This document shows, in pieces, positions 38,217 to 47,741 of a stretch of DNA of 64,000 bases (its first letter is position 1; each line of letters begins with the position of its first letter). The notes under the pieces are model-generated. The model was not told the origin of the DNA. It saw only the letters and a list, made by a program, of their open reading frames with translations, and ran no database searches. Both the position numbers and the translations under genes were made by a program. Location: the NCBI RefSeq assembly GCF_013343235.1, contig NZ_CP040094.1:6629001-6693000 (forward strand). Reading direction: 5' to 3'. This DNA comes from Nostoc sp. TCL240-02 (lineage in GTDB: Bacteria > Cyanobacteriota > Cyanobacteriia > Cyanobacteriales > Nostocaceae).

Positions 38217-39503
38217 TTGAGCGATGAAAACCTCTTAGACCAAGAGGATTATCTACAGGCACGGGTTGATGAGTGCATCTGGCAAAAAAGCACAGATGCA
38301 GGTATTTCGCGCCAGCGCTTTCTGAAAATACTAGCCACGATGGTTGGTGCAACAGCCATTGGGGGTTTAGCTAAACCTGCGCCTGCTCACAGTCAGGCAG
38401 CTGTTAAAACTAAAGGCAGTAAAATACTTAAACCATTGCCACAAGGGTATATATCTCATAGCAAAGGCACGCTAGAGATGAACTGGGAAGCGATGTATGG
38501 GCGTGGTTATTTAGTACCAAACGATTGGTTCTATGTTCACAACCGCAGTACACCTCCGCCTTTTGACCCATCTATATGGCGTTTGCAAATTCATGGCACT
38601 GGCGTTTCTGCTCCCTGTGAGTTCACTTACGATGAAATCATCGCTATGCCTTCCATCTCGGTAACATGTGCCATTGAGTGTGCTGCTAATGGTCGGCGCT
38701 TCTTTGAAGAGGCTTACAACAAACCACTCACTGGAACCCGATGGAGGCTTGGGGCCATTGGTGTGGCTGAATGGACTGGTGTACCACTGAGCATATTATT
38801 AGAACGGGCTGGATTGAAATCTACAGCGAAAGATGTACTCGTTGAAGGTGCAGATTTTGATTCGCTGGATTCAAAGGAGACGAATAAATCCAAATTCAGT
38901 AATGTAGTTCCCATTGCCAAAGCATTAGCAGATAACTCCCTCGTCGTCTATGCAATGAACGGAGAACCATTACCTCCAGATCATGGCCAGCCATGCCGTG
39001 CCTTATTCCCTGGTTGGGGAGGAAACGCCAACGTTAAATGGATTGAGCGGATTGAGGTTTCTGAAACACCGATATATACCCAGTGGGTAACGGAGCAGAT
39101 GGTACTGGTTGGTGCAGATTACCCAGCGATCGCACCATATAAAGGTAAGCTGATTACTTATCAAAATGTTAAAAGCGCTTTTGAGTTGGCTTGGCCCGCT
39201 ACGCTTTCGGCTAAAACACATCTACTACGCGGACGTTCTTGGTCCGGGAAAGGAAAAATTGTCCGTGTAGAAGTTAGTCTAGATGGCGGTAAAACTTGGC
39301 AGTTTGCACGACTGAGAGAACCAAACTTTCCATTTGCATGGACACGGTGGGACATTGAATGGAACCCAGTTCCTGGTGAATATTTTATCCAAGCTCGTGC
39401 TACTGACAATTTAGGTAATACACAACCTATTACAGTTCCGTGGAATGATTCTGGATTGCTCTACGGAGGCGTTGTTAGCCATCCAGTGACAGTACAGGGA
39501 TGA
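38217..39503 (+). CDS. Sulfite oxidase-like molybdopterin protein
   Basis: A 428-residue oxidoreductase of the sulfite oxidase family, which holds a molybdenum cofactor via a cysteine. The N-terminus carries a Tat-like signal (about 30-58: ISRQRFLKILATMVGATAIG) with RQR rather than the consensus RR, then APAHSQA before the mature part. The Mo-ligand region VTCAIECAANGRRFFEE and PDHGQPCRALFPGWGGNANV are present. The C-terminal dimerisation domain follows (SGKGKIVRVEVSLDGGKTWQ). The start is TTG at 38217 with AAGGGGG 8 bases upstream, a good ribosome site with an unusual codon. It probably oxidises sulfite in the periplasm or thylakoid lumen; other members act on methionine sulfoxide or have unknown substrates. 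Confidence 0.86.
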   Translation: MSDENLLDQEDYLQARVDECIWQKSTDAGISRQRFLKILATMVGATAIGGLAKPAPAHSQAAVKTKGSKILKPLPQGYISHSKGTLEMNWEAMYGRGYLVPNDWFYVHNRSTPPPFDPSIWRLQIHGTGVSAPCEFTYDEIIAMPSISVTCAIECAANGRRFFEEAYNKPLTGTRWRLGAIGVAEWTGVPLSILLERAGLKSTAKDVLVEGADFDSLDSKETNKSKFSNVVPIAKALADNSLVVYAMNGEPLPPDHGQPCRALFPGWGGNANVKWIERIEVSETPIYTQWVTEQMVLVGADYPAIAPYKGKLITYQNVKSAFELAWPATLSAKTHLLRGRSWSGKGKIVRVEVSLDGGKTWQFARLREPNFPFAWTRWDIEWNPVPGEYFIQARATDNLGNTQPITVPWNDSGLLYGGVVSHPVTVQG

Positions 39504-39668
39504 GGGGGAGCAGGGGGCAGGCTTGCCGTGAGCGTAGCCGAACGGGGGCAGAGGGGCAGGGAGAAGGGGGAACAGGGGGAGATAAGGAAGACAAGGGGAG
39601 AAGTAATCATCATGCCCAATGCCCAATTCCCACTTAGCACTATTAGTTTTCTAGAAAAATACCTATTT
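39504..39668. repeat. STRR block before the TauE-like gene
   Basis: GGGGGAGCAGGGGGCAGG-like and GGCAGAGGGGCAGGGA-like tandem units occupy this gap, with one copy of a GCCGTGAGCGTAGCCGAACG dispersed repeat piece. An in-frame extension of the next gene through this block is not believable. Confidence 0.65.
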
Positions 39669-40451
39669 ATGATTGATTTTAGTTGGTTGATTTTAGTAAC
39701 AGGGGGTTTAATATCTGGAGTCATAGCCGGACTTTTAGGAATAGGTGGCGGTATTATCACAATTCCTCTTTTAGTCACACTAGGTTATACTCCCGTTCAG
39801 GCGATCGCTACTAGTAGCCTTGCTATTGTGATTACTTCTATTTCTGGAAGTTTGCAGAATTGGTCGATGGGATACTTTGACTTTAAACGAGTAATTTATT
39901 TAGGAATTCCAGCTTTTTTAACAACTGGAATAGGTGTATATTTTGCCAACAAAATTCCATCTTATATAATACTCTTTACATTTGGCATAATACTACTCGC
40001 TAATATCTATTTGATTGAACTTCGTAAGGAATTAGCCATCAATCAAAAAGAAAATACAGCCCCAGTATTTAACCCATTAGTTTCTAAAATTGGCACTGGG
40101 GGAGCAGCAGGAATTTTAGCAGGTTTATTTGGCTTAGGTGGCGGTACGATTATGGTGCCACTACAAATGTTGCTACTAGGAGAAGAAATTAAAGTAGCAA
40201 TTCAGACTAGTTTGGGTGTAATTGTTATCACTGCTTTAGCTGCCTGCACAGGACATACATTAGAGGGAAATATTCTATTTACTCAAGGTCTAGTTTTGGG
40301 ATGTGGTGGTCTTTTAGGCGTTCAGATGAGTACTCGCACATTACCAAAACTGCCAGATTATACTGTAAGTTTAGTGCTTCGTATCTTCTTAGGCACATTA
40401 TCAATCTATCTTTTTTGGGAAGCTTGGATAAATTATCAACAAATAATTTAG
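39669..40451 (+). CDS. TauE/SafE-type sulfite or anion exporter
   Basis: An integral membrane protein of the TSUP (TauE/SafE) family with about eight helices. Duplicated signatures GVIAGLLGIGGGIITIPLLV and GILAGLFGLGGGTIMVPLQ mark the two halves. I start it at the ATG at 39669 (MIDFSWLILVTGG, 260 residues), since the longer frame runs through repeat DNA and contains a Gly/Arg/Glu-rich, non-membrane leader. Members move sulfite, sulfonates or sulfoacetate. It follows the sulfite-oxidase-like gene, so sulfite or sulfate handling is the most likely role (inference). Confidence 0.88.
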   Translation: MIDFSWLILVTGGLISGVIAGLLGIGGGIITIPLLVTLGYTPVQAIATSSLAIVITSISGSLQNWSMGYFDFKRVIYLGIPAFLTTGIGVYFANKIPSYIILFTFGIILLANIYLIELRKELAINQKENTAPVFNPLVSKIGTGGAAGILAGLFGLGGGTIMVPLQMLLLGEEIKVAIQTSLGVIVITALAACTGHTLEGNILFTQGLVLGCGGLLGVQMSTRTLPKLPDYTVSLVLRIFLGTLSIYLFWEAWINYQQII

Positions 40452-40749
40452 TAATTTGTAATCAAGTTAGTAAACCATCTTAACTTCTTAACTCTGTATT
40501 GGATATAGCATTAGACATCTCCAGAAATTAAATATGCGTTATTCAGAACCCTTGTAGAGACGCGAAATTTTACTTCGTCCCGCTACGCTAACGCATCTCT
40601 ACATTCTTTTTCGAAGATGTCTAATATTTTTAATCTGTCTATATAGTGTTATTTTTCGTATCAAACTAATTTTTAATTTCCCTGATTAACGGAGGTATAT
40701 ATTTCATTTTTTTGTTCTATCTGTCAAAAATATTATCTACTATGTTGAG
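40452..40749. other. Intergenic region with a palindromic repeat
   Basis: A 298-base AT-rich gap between convergent genes. It contains a palindromic repeat of the GTAGAGACGCG family (40554-40602) and nothing else I recognise. Confidence 0.5.
40554..40602. repeat. Palindromic repeat with internal insertion
   Basis: GTAGAGACGCG (40554-40564) pairs with CGCATCTCTAC (40592-40602) with one mismatch. The loop contains CCCGCTACGCTAACGC, part of another dispersed repeat, suggesting one repeat inserted in another. Confidence 0.65.
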
Positions 40750-41538
40750 CTAATCTGAATGATTTTGGATATCAAAAGTTACTAATTTTATACTAACTGC
40801 ATAGCGTACTAAGCCTACAACATCATAAATATTAAGCCGTTTCATCAAATGCACTCGGTGTGCTTCGACCGTTTTAGTACTGATGCTTAATAACTCTGCA
40901 ATCTCTTTTGTGGAATAACCTTCTGCAATGAATTTTAGGATTTCAATCTGGCGCGATGTTAATAAAGAACTAGGCTTGTTGTTAGTAAAAATGTATTCCT
41001 CTTTTGTTGGTAATTCTGACTCTGTTTTGTGGGGTTTTGTAATTTCTAATTTTAATTCATCATTCACTAAACCAAGTTTTGTAGTATACTTTTTAACCTT
41101 AACTTTTAATTCCTCATACGCTTTAACTAACACTAACTCTGCTTGTTTATTTCTAATAATATTGAGTGCTGTTTGAATAGTAACATAGAGGTCTTGTTGA
41201 CTAATAGGTTTTAGAATATATCCACAAGTAAATGTTAGTGTTGCCCTTTCTACAGTACTTTTGTCAGAGTATGCTGTAATATAAATAAAAGGTATTTGGA
41301 GACAATTCCAAATTTCTCTCGCAGCTTGAATACCATCCATTTCACCCCGTAATTTAATATCCATTAAAACTAAATCAGGGCGAAGCTCAGTTGCTTTCTC
41401 AATTGCTGTTTCTCCTGAATCTACAATATCTACAACAGTGTATCCGAGCCACTCTACATTTTCTTTTAAATTCATTGCAAGGATAAATTCATCTTCTACA
41501 ATAAGAATCCGATGAATGTTTGTTATAAAAGTGTCCAT
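40750..41538 (-). CDS. NarL-type response regulator (REC plus LuxR HTH)
   Basis: A 262-residue DNA-binding response regulator. REC domain 8-128 begins HRILIVEDEFILAMNLKENV; phosphoacceptor Asp60 is in DLVLMDIKLRGEMDG, with ITAYSD and the Lys of YILKPISQQDL. A helical linker (about 135-175) precedes a LuxR-type HTH at about 195-255 (LLTSRQIEILKFIAEGYSTK, then KTVEAHRVHLMKRLNI). The linker could form a coiled coil. A histidine kinase gene lies 800 bases away on the opposite strand; pairing of the two is possible but unproven. Confidence 0.93.
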   Translation of the reverse strand: MDTFITNIHRILIVEDEFILAMNLKENVEWLGYTVVDIVDSGETAIEKATELRPDLVLMDIKLRGEMDGIQAAREIWNCLQIPFIYITAYSDKSTVERATLTFTCGYILKPISQQDLYVTIQTALNIIRNKQAELVLVKAYEELKVKVKKYTTKLGLVNDELKLEITKPHKTESELPTKEEYIFTNNKPSSLLTSRQIEILKFIAEGYSTKEIAELLSISTKTVEAHRVHLMKRLNIYDVVGLVRYAVSIKLVTFDIQNHSD

Positions 41539-42342
41539 AAGGCTATTGGCTGACTATATATTTAGTATCCGTTTTTACAGACTTTCATTCAATAATTTAT
41601 TTTGCAAACAATCGAAATCTCTACAACTACTATTGCTCCAATGCAAATCAGCATTATGTTCCTTCTCTCATCTGATTGCGATAGCATAAACTTTGCTTGT
41701 TACTGCTAATCAACTGTGGTACTTTTACTGATTGTGCATATAAAATTATATAAAGTTCATTATTATATCCGTGAAAATACAGGATGTGACATCCTGTTAG
41801 AAGAGATAAAAGACTACTTTAAATCTTTTTCTTCTACTGGTAGTCTGCGATCGCTTGTTGTATGAATCTGGGAACCTTATGGCTTTTAAAGCCTAATCTA
41901 TCATTATTTTCTGATAATTAGGAAAATCCTTAAATTATTTAAGGATTTTCCTGATTGTACTTTTTTTGTATTGCAGTTAATGTTGTAAAACACTGCAAAA
42001 ATAATATCTTATTACGTCAATTTATAATGTGAATCACTTTTAACAAGCTTTTATAATCGTGGCTCCTCAATTTCCTAGCTTAAAAAGCATATAAAATACA
42101 ATTGCTTATCAGGTAATCATTCACGGAAAATAGCCACTTACACTCAAGAAAACCGTGAATTAAGAATTTTACTAACTCTATTTATAAATTTTCTTGCTTG
42201 TTTTCTTTTGAAGATGTATTTTATCATGACTTCTTAAAAGCATATTACAAAAAAAATGTACTTCACTTTCCGCAGTTTCTACTCATACTATTAAATTAAA
42301 CCTATCAATTAATAACATTTTTTAAGGAGATGGATATATATT
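41539..42342. other. Intergenic region between response regulator and kinase genes
   Basis: About 800 AT-rich bases between divergent genes. It holds a strong stem-loop (41914-41958) with a nearby T-run, and the promoters of both genes. A purine-rich AAGGAG lies 13 bases before the kinase start. No coding frame stands out. Confidence 0.45.
41914..41967 (+). terminator. Stem-loop plus T-run with no adjacent gene
   Basis: AGGAAAATCCTTAAA (41920-41934) and TTTAAGGATTTTCCT (41938-41952) are exact complements around a 3-base loop, and the stem extends outward with G-U pairs. TTTTTTT follows at 41961-41967. It has the shape of a Rho-independent terminator, but no gene precedes it on the plus strand. 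Confidence 0.55.
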
Positions 42343-44118
42343 ATGTATGACTTGCAAATGTTTACCATGAGAGATATGTCAGAATGTGGTTTAGCTCTGC
42401 GTAGTTTAGGCAAAAAAGCTAACAACATGGAGGAAGTTGGTAATCATATTGTTCAATATCTTTATAACAGTTTAATTGATTTAAAATCTGGTGAAAGATC
42501 CTGTGCCCTTGTCCGTTTTTTCAAAACTCACTCTTACGGAGAACTCCCACTAAAATTACAAGAATATACACATAGTCTTGTTAGCAATGATGTACTAGAA
42601 AATAATCTCAAGTGTTTAACTTTATTGTCAACTGCTGGACAAAAATCAGAATGGAACTCACGGCATAAATCTGAGGGGCACAAGGTAATTCCTCTCTTCA
42701 GTAAAGAGATGATTGCTCAGATACCTATGATTTTTCAACTTATCCAACAACTAGGGCTAAATCTTGATACTGTAGTGCGACCAGATCCGAATTTATTAAC
42801 TGATTTAGAACAGAGGATGTATAACGTCTTTTATATCCCTGATGCCTTGGGTAGTCCTTATATTCCTTCACAAACATCATTTGTAATTCCTTATAATATC
42901 AAGTCTGTAGTTGGCTTTGGAGGATTATTGCCTTCAGGTAACATATTTATAATTATCATGTTCTTGAAAGTTGCTATTCCTCAGATAAGCGTCGATTTAT
43001 TTCGTCCTCTAGCACTAAACGTAAAAATGGCAATACTACCTTTTGAAAATGAAAAGAATTTTACTGAGCAAGAGCAGCCTTTTGTAAGTGAGAATATTTC
43101 AACAAAAACAGATGATGAAACGTTTCAATATCTTAATTCACAGATTACAACACTAAATCAGTTATTAGATGTTTCCGAACAATCTACTATAAGTCAATCA
43201 GATCGCCTTGAACAAACAAATGCTTCCCTTCAGAAGACTTTAAAAAAGCTTCAATCAACTCAAATTCAACTAGTACATAACGAAAAAATGTCTAGTTTAG
43301 GGAAACTCGTTGCTGGTATTGCTCATGAAATTAACAACCCTGTTAACTTTATTCATGGTAATCTCAGTTATGCTAAAGAATATACTGATTCCATTCTAAA
43401 AATAATCCAGAAATATCAGAATTATTATCCAGATCCTCCCGAAGAAATTAAAAAATTAGTTAACGAGAATGACTTAGATTTCCTAATTCGAGACCTCACA
43501 AGAACTTTCAATTCTATGACAGTGGGAACGGAACGAATTACTGAAATTGTTAGCTCACTGCGAAATTTCTCTCGTTTAGATGAGGCAGAAATTAAACAAG
43601 TGTATATTCATGAAGGTATCGATAGTACTTTAATGATTTTAAAGCACTTTTTACAAGCTACAGATAAAACTCCAGAAATTGAAGTTGTTAAACAATATAG
43701 TCAATTACCTTTAATAGAATGCTATCCGGCTCAAATAAATCAAGCTTTTATGAATATCATTACTAATGCTATTGATGCATTACAAGGTAGTAATAAATCA
43801 TGGTTTAGAGCTAATAATCAACTAGAAAAACCCAATTGTCTATTACCAGTAATTCGTATTTCCACTGAAGTAATTGATCCAGAATGGGTAGCAATAACCA
43901 TTGCTGATAATGGTTCTGGAATGAATGAGAAAGTGCGTGCAAGATTATTTGACCCTTTTTTTACTACTAAACCCGTGGGTAAAGGCACGGGTTTAGGTCT
44001 ATCGATTAGTTACCAGATTATAGTCGAACAACATCGCGGAAAAATCGGCTGTATTTCTGTTCCAGAGCAAGGGACAGAATTTGTGATTAAGATTCCTGTA
44101 AAGACTAAAAATGTGTAG
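42343..44118 (+). CDS. Sensor histidine kinase with an unassigned N-terminal domain
   Basis: A 591-residue kinase. Residues 1-235 form an alpha/beta domain I do not recognise ([36 protein letters not shown]); it contains Cys but no obvious haem or chromophore motif. A coiled coil (about 260-320) leads to the dimerisation/H-box [20 protein letters not shown] with His328. The ATPase domain has [11 protein letters not shown] (N-box), [13 protein letters not shown] (G1), [19 protein letters not shown] (F and G2). The short linker with [12 protein letters not shown] between H-box and ATPase is typical of cyanobacterial multi-input kinases. There is no membrane segment, so it is cytoplasmic. It may act with the response regulator at 40750 (inference). 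Confidence 0.9.
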   Translation: MYDLQMFTMRDMSECGLALRSLGKKANNMEEVGNHIVQYLYNSLIDLKSGERSCALVRFFKTHSYGELPLKLQEYTHSLVSNDVLENNLKCLTLLSTAGQKSEWNSRHKSEGHKVIPLFSKEMIAQIPMIFQLIQQLGLNLDTVVRPDPNLLTDLEQRMYNVFYIPDALGSPYIPSQTSFVIPYNIKSVVGFGGLLPSGNIFIIIMFLKVAIPQISVDLFRPLALNVKMAILPFENEKNFTEQEQPFVSENISTKTDDETFQYLNSQITTLNQLLDVSEQSTISQSDRLEQTNASLQKTLKKLQSTQIQLVHNEKMSSLGKLVAGIAHEINNPVNFIHGNLSYAKEYTDSILKIIQKYQNYYPDPPEEIKKLVNENDLDFLIRDLTRTFNSMTVGTERITEIVSSLRNFSRLDEAEIKQVYIHEGIDSTLMILKHFLQATDKTPEIEVVKQYSQLPLIECYPAQINQAFMNIITNAIDALQGSNKSWFRANNQLEKPNCLLPVIRISTEVIDPEWVAITIADNGSGMNEKVRARLFDPFFTTKPVGKGTGLGLSISYQIIVEQHRGKIGCISVPEQGTEFVIKIPVKTKNV

Positions 44119-44306
44119 GGCATAAATAAATTTACTTGCTCTGAAACCCAGCCAGGCAGGGGTAATTTCAATACGGTTTGGTTAAAGGGGAAAGATTTTG
44201 AATACATTCTTTACCCAGACCACAAGGAAAGTGAAAAATGCTTATCCGAACCGTATGAGGGTAATTCAACTATTTTTTCCCTGCCCCTGCTCTCGCGTCT
44301 CTTCGG
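44119..44306. other. Intergenic region with a MITE-like element
   Basis: A short gap between convergent genes holding the 44171-44256 inverted-repeat element. Confidence 0.5.
44171..44256. mobile_element. MITE-like element with terminal inverted repeats
   Basis: ATACGGTTTGGTTAA (44171-44185) and TTATCCGAACCGTAT (44242-44256) are terminal inverted repeats matching at 13 of 15 positions, bounding an 86-base non-coding element. The ends look like those of insertion sequences I have seen in cyanobacteria, but a target-site duplication is not clear. Confidence 0.5.
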
Positions 44307-45806
44307 TCAAGGTAGCCACCGGGGATGAAATCCGGCTAAAGGGAGTTGTTCTGGTCTAATTTCAACAGTCGCAGCATCAGCGATGGGTAGCAGAGGCATT
44401 AACCACAGGCTACTGGTAGCAATAACATCTCCATCATCAGTTTTCAAAGTGTTGTTGGGTAATGATGCTGGGGGGTTTGTTTGGGGTACTACTTGGTCAA
44501 ATAACAAGCCTAAACCATCAGCAGATAAACTCATTTGCACATTTCGTTGAGCGGGAGGCAGTACTAGCAGTGGTTTCTGTTGCCCAGTTTTCAGATCAAT
44601 TGCCACCACATAAGGTTGTTCTATATATTGTTCCTTGGATACTAGCTGTGTTAGCAAGCAATAGAGGGTGGGTGAGGCAATATCAAATTGGCAACTGACA
44701 ATTGAGCCTGTTGTTTTTAAAAGTTGTTTCTGTACACCTTGGTTTGTCACCAAAAACAAATCTCGCGTGTAGTCTGTATTAAACTTTACCATTGCTGCTT
44801 GAGAGCCATCTTTAGAGAAAGCTTGTACCAAACCAAACTGCGGCAGAAAATCTAGAGGTTTACTGGCATCACCTTGCAGTGGTAAGATTGCTGCTCCCTG
44901 TCCTTGGGCAACTGCTACGGCTTTACTATCTGGGGTGATCATAAAGTCTCCCCCTGGTTGGCTTTTCAGACGTTTAGGGCTAGGTTTTTCTGCTGAACCG
45001 TCGCTGTTTGCTGGCATAAACCATAGTCCAAAGTCACCGGGATTATTTTTGTTTCCGCGCTGGATGACAATAGTTTGCCCATCAGGTGATAAGTCAAATT
45101 TCAGGTTTTGATAATCTTTACTATCTAAAACTAGGTCAACTTTGCCTCCTGGTTGTGCTTCTTGTCCAGGTTTACTAGAAACACCTGTTGTCACCGTGTA
45201 CAGTTGGGCTGAAAGTAAGTCTTCGTTATTGGTGGCGCGAGCCGAAAATAAAATTTTCTCTCCATCTGGAAATGACTCGAAGTCGATTGCTATCAAGTCT
45301 TTGGGGGTAAGTACCCTTTTTTGTTCTTGGGTTAAGTTATATAAAACTAATCGTCCCTGTTCTTCTTGATTGGTTCCGATGTAAAGAATGACGCGATCGC
45401 GTGTACGGAAGCTCCCTGTAAAAGGCTGGATCAACCGATTTTTACCTTCTTGTTCCGCAAACTTATCTTTGGCTCCCTGTAACTGCAATTTATAATTCGT
45501 GCCATAAGGTGCTGGTGTTAGCAGCGTATAAACCATTCGCCGCCCTGCCCAACTGAATTTACCTGCTAGGGGTGGCTCGATTTTCAAGTTATCCTCTACG
45601 CTTTTTGTTTCCATTGGGCGGCTGAAGGTGAGGGTGAAGGAATTATCTTCCGCCCCAATCTGTTGATTTTGCCAGGTAAAGTCGCGCACACGAGCAGTTA
45701 CCACATCACCTTGCAATATGATTAACCCAATCAGCACACTTAGCAGTAGCATCAGTGTGATCGCTATCCGATCCAATGGTTGGATAAATGCTTTAGATTT
45801 TGTCAT
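44307..45806 (-). CDS. Membrane-anchored propeller protein (TolB/WD40-like)
   Basis: A 499-residue protein with one N-terminal membrane helix (about 12-30, ITLMLLLSVLIGLIILQGDV). An Ig-like domain follows (FTLTFSRPMETKSVEDNLKI, then PYGTNYKLQLQGAKD). The rest is a six- or seven-bladed beta-propeller with repeats such as FDLSPDGQTIVIQRGN, FMITPDSKAVAVAQGQG and MSLSADGLGLLFDQ. It is likely exposed outside the cytoplasm. It is the last gene of a minus-strand series (permease pair upstream, 52-base gap containing heptamer repeats). Function unknown; related proteins are conserved in cyanobacteria. Confidence 0.85.
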   Translation of the reverse strand: MTKSKAFIQPLDRIAITLMLLLSVLIGLIILQGDVVTARVRDFTWQNQQIGAEDNSFTLTFSRPMETKSVEDNLKIEPPLAGKFSWAGRRMVYTLLTPAPYGTNYKLQLQGAKDKFAEQEGKNRLIQPFTGSFRTRDRVILYIGTNQEEQGRLVLYNLTQEQKRVLTPKDLIAIDFESFPDGEKILFSARATNNEDLLSAQLYTVTTGVSSKPGQEAQPGGKVDLVLDSKDYQNLKFDLSPDGQTIVIQRGNKNNPGDFGLWFMPANSDGSAEKPSPKRLKSQPGGDFMITPDSKAVAVAQGQGAAILPLQGDASKPLDFLPQFGLVQAFSKDGSQAAMVKFNTDYTRDLFLVTNQGVQKQLLKTTGSIVSCQFDIASPTLYCLLTQLVSKEQYIEQPYVVAIDLKTGQQKPLLVLPPAQRNVQMSLSADGLGLLFDQVVPQTNPPASLPNNTLKTDDGDVIATSSLWLMPLLPIADAATVEIRPEQLPLAGFHPRWLP

Positions 45807-45857
45807 TAGTCATTTGTCAATAGTCATTTGTCAATAGTCATTTGTCATTTGTTGATG
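45802..45857. repeat. Tandem GTCATTT/GTCAATA repeat
   Basis: Alternating TAGTCATTTGTCA units repeat about three times at the boundary of the propeller and permease genes. The repeat overlaps the propeller start codon region. Confidence 0.8.
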
Positions 45858-45858
45858 A

Positions 45859-46632
45859 CTAATAACTATAAGGATTTTGGGGTTGAGGAATCTTTTTGAG
45901 AGAGGTAGCAGCAATGGTAAGTTGGCGTTTACCTGCCAAATTTTCTGTCTTCATTTGTCCTTCTACTTCCAACCAAGTGTCAGGGGAATAAGGTTCTTGA
46001 TTGTTGGGGAGTTTGACGGGTAATCCTACAGGGTAAGCATCTGCTGCACAACAAGTTAAGACAAATCGGGCTAAGAACAAATATTCTTTTCCTATATCTG
46101 GTGGATGGATGACAAATCCCTGAACTTTAACTTTTTGGCCTGTATATGTATCTGGTTCTGGATAGACATTGACAGTGCGTACCCAGTCTACAAGCGATCG
46201 CTCCTCTGGACGAACAGTAGCCCGAAAAGCTTGAGGTTTTACGCGTGTACTTCCCAATAAATCGGTGGTTACGCCCCTTTGGAGTGCTTTGTCACTAGCA
46301 AAAACTTGCGGTGTAATGATAAAACCCAGAATCGCTGTAGTCAACAATAAAACACTGCCCCAACCAGGGGGAAATAAACTAATATGTTGGCCGCTTGGCG
46401 TAACATCACGGCGACGGCGCTGCCAAAGTTCCTGCATCTTGAAGAAACCAATAACAATCAAGCTGATACCTGTCACAACCACAAACCAAATGTAATTTGG
46501 ATGAATTAATAGGTTTAGCTTGTTAGTTAGCCAATATCTCAACATCAAAATGCCCCAAGATGTAATTGCTAGGGCATCCAACCAAGGGAGTAACAGATTT
46601 GGGATTTTAGATTTAGGATTTTTATTAGCCAT
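45859..46632 (-). CDS. TIGR03943-type permease subunit (YcgQ-like)
   Basis: A 257-residue membrane protein with helices near 12-35, 43-62 and 90-108, followed by a soluble domain of DUF1980 type (KVKVQGFVIHPPDIGKEYLF, RFVLTCCAADAYPVGLPVKL, WLEVEGQMKTENLAGKRQLT). The CC pair in the soluble part may bind metal. The family usually sits beside a YraQ-type permease, as here: the partner ends 53 bases upstream. The transported compound is not known; a role in metal or metalloid handling is suggested for relatives. Confidence 0.85.
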   Translation of the reverse strand: MANKNPKSKIPNLLLPWLDALAITSWGILMLRYWLTNKLNLLIHPNYIWFVVVTGISLIVIGFFKMQELWQRRRRDVTPSGQHISLFPPGWGSVLLLTTAILGFIITPQVFASDKALQRGVTTDLLGSTRVKPQAFRATVRPEERSLVDWVRTVNVYPEPDTYTGQKVKVQGFVIHPPDIGKEYLFLARFVLTCCAADAYPVGLPVKLPNNQEPYSPDTWLEVEGQMKTENLAGKRQLTIAATSLKKIPQPQNPYSY

Positions 46633-46685
46633 TAGTTATTGGACATGGGGCATTGTTTATTTGCAAAGAACAAAAGATGAATTCT

Positions 46686-47741
46686 TTAAAAAACGTGCAA
46701 GTTGAGGAAAAGAGTTAACACAAATGTTAATTGTGCTGCTAGAGCAAATAAGTAAAAGACAGTTTTGGGCTTAAAAATAGATAACATCAAACCAACACTT
46801 TTGATGTCAATCATTGGGCCAAACACTAGAAATGCCAACAAGGAACCGCTACTAAAGGTCGAGGCAAAAGATAGAGCAAAGAAAGAATCGACTGTAGAAC
46901 AAATTGACACCACTACTGCTAATATCAGCATGACTACAATCGAGCTAATAGGCCCGGCACCCAAACTGAGAATTAATTCACGGGGAGCTAAGACTTGAAT
47001 CGCAGCTGCGATCGCACTTCCTAAAATCATCACTCCACCCAATTCTCGGAATTCTTGGACGCTATTATCTACCACTAGGCGCAGTTTATCTGCAAGGGGT
47101 TTATTGGTATTAGAAATTGGGGTAGTCGCCTGTACAAAATTAGCGTCTATCCGCAGAGGTACACCTGCTTTTCCTCCTAAAATATAAGTCCCAGATTGCA
47201 AGATGTTTGGTAGTGCTTCTTGCTGTTCTACTTGGTAACGTTTACCACGGCGTTTGGTTTCAGGCTGCGCGGGTGGATTAAACTTCATATACCGAGCGAT
47301 CGCAGGTTGAATTATCGGATTTAAGTCCTTTTGAAAACTGAAAACAAAACCAATAATTGTGGCAATTGCTAGAGAAAATACGACTCGTAAGACCACTATT
47401 TCTGGCTGATCTCGAAATGCTGTCCAAGTTGACCAAATTACAATTGGGTTAATTGTTGGCGCTGCTAGCAAAAAACCAATGGCAACTGGTGTGGGTACTC
47501 CCTGAATCAGGAACCGCCGCGCTACCGGTACATTCCCGCACTCACACACCGGAAACAAAAAGCCAATCATGCTGCCAACTAAAGCACCCAGCAGCGGATT
47601 TTTGGGCATTTTTTCTACTAATTTGCGCTCATCAACAAAAAATAGCAGCAAACTAGAGAATAAGACCCCAAGAAGCAAAAAAGGCATCGCCTCGACTAGC
47701 AGACTTAGAAATATCGTAAAACCATTGTTCAGTTGATTCAT
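46686..47741 (-). CDS. YraQ/DUF318-type permease
   Basis: An integral membrane protein of about 351 residues with eight or so helices in two bundles separated by a soluble linker (about 165-225). The signatures are FLFPVCECGNVPVARRF, VPTPVAIGFLLAAPTINPIV and VVSICSTVDSFFALSFASTF. The two Cys of CECG and the CS in the second half are conserved in this family. I start at the ATG at 47741 (MNQLNNGFTIFL); an upstream TTG at 47756 is less likely. It precedes the YcgQ-like gene, with which it should form a complex. Confidence 0.88.
   Translation of the reverse strand: MNQLNNGFTIFLSLLVEAMPFLLLGVLFSSLLLFFVDERKLVEKMPKNPLLGALVGSMIGFLFPVCECGNVPVARRFLIQGVPTPVAIGFLLAAPTINPIVIWSTWTAFRDQPEIVVLRVVFSLAIATIIGFVFSFQKDLNPIIQPAIARYMKFNPPAQPETKRRGKRYQVEQQEALPNILQSGTYILGGKAGVPLRIDANFVQATTPISNTNKPLADKLRLVVDNSVQEFRELGGVMILGSAIAAAIQVLAPRELILSLGAGPISSIVVMLILAVVVSICSTVDSFFALSFASTFSSGSLLAFLVFGPMIDIKSVGLMLSIFKPKTVFYLFALAAQLTFVLTLFLNLHVF

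Noticed and set aside
39528..39668. Upstream extension of the TauE-like protein to a start at 39528
   Set aside because: The extension is encoded by tandem low-complexity repeats and gives a Gly/Arg/Glu-rich leader unlike the family.
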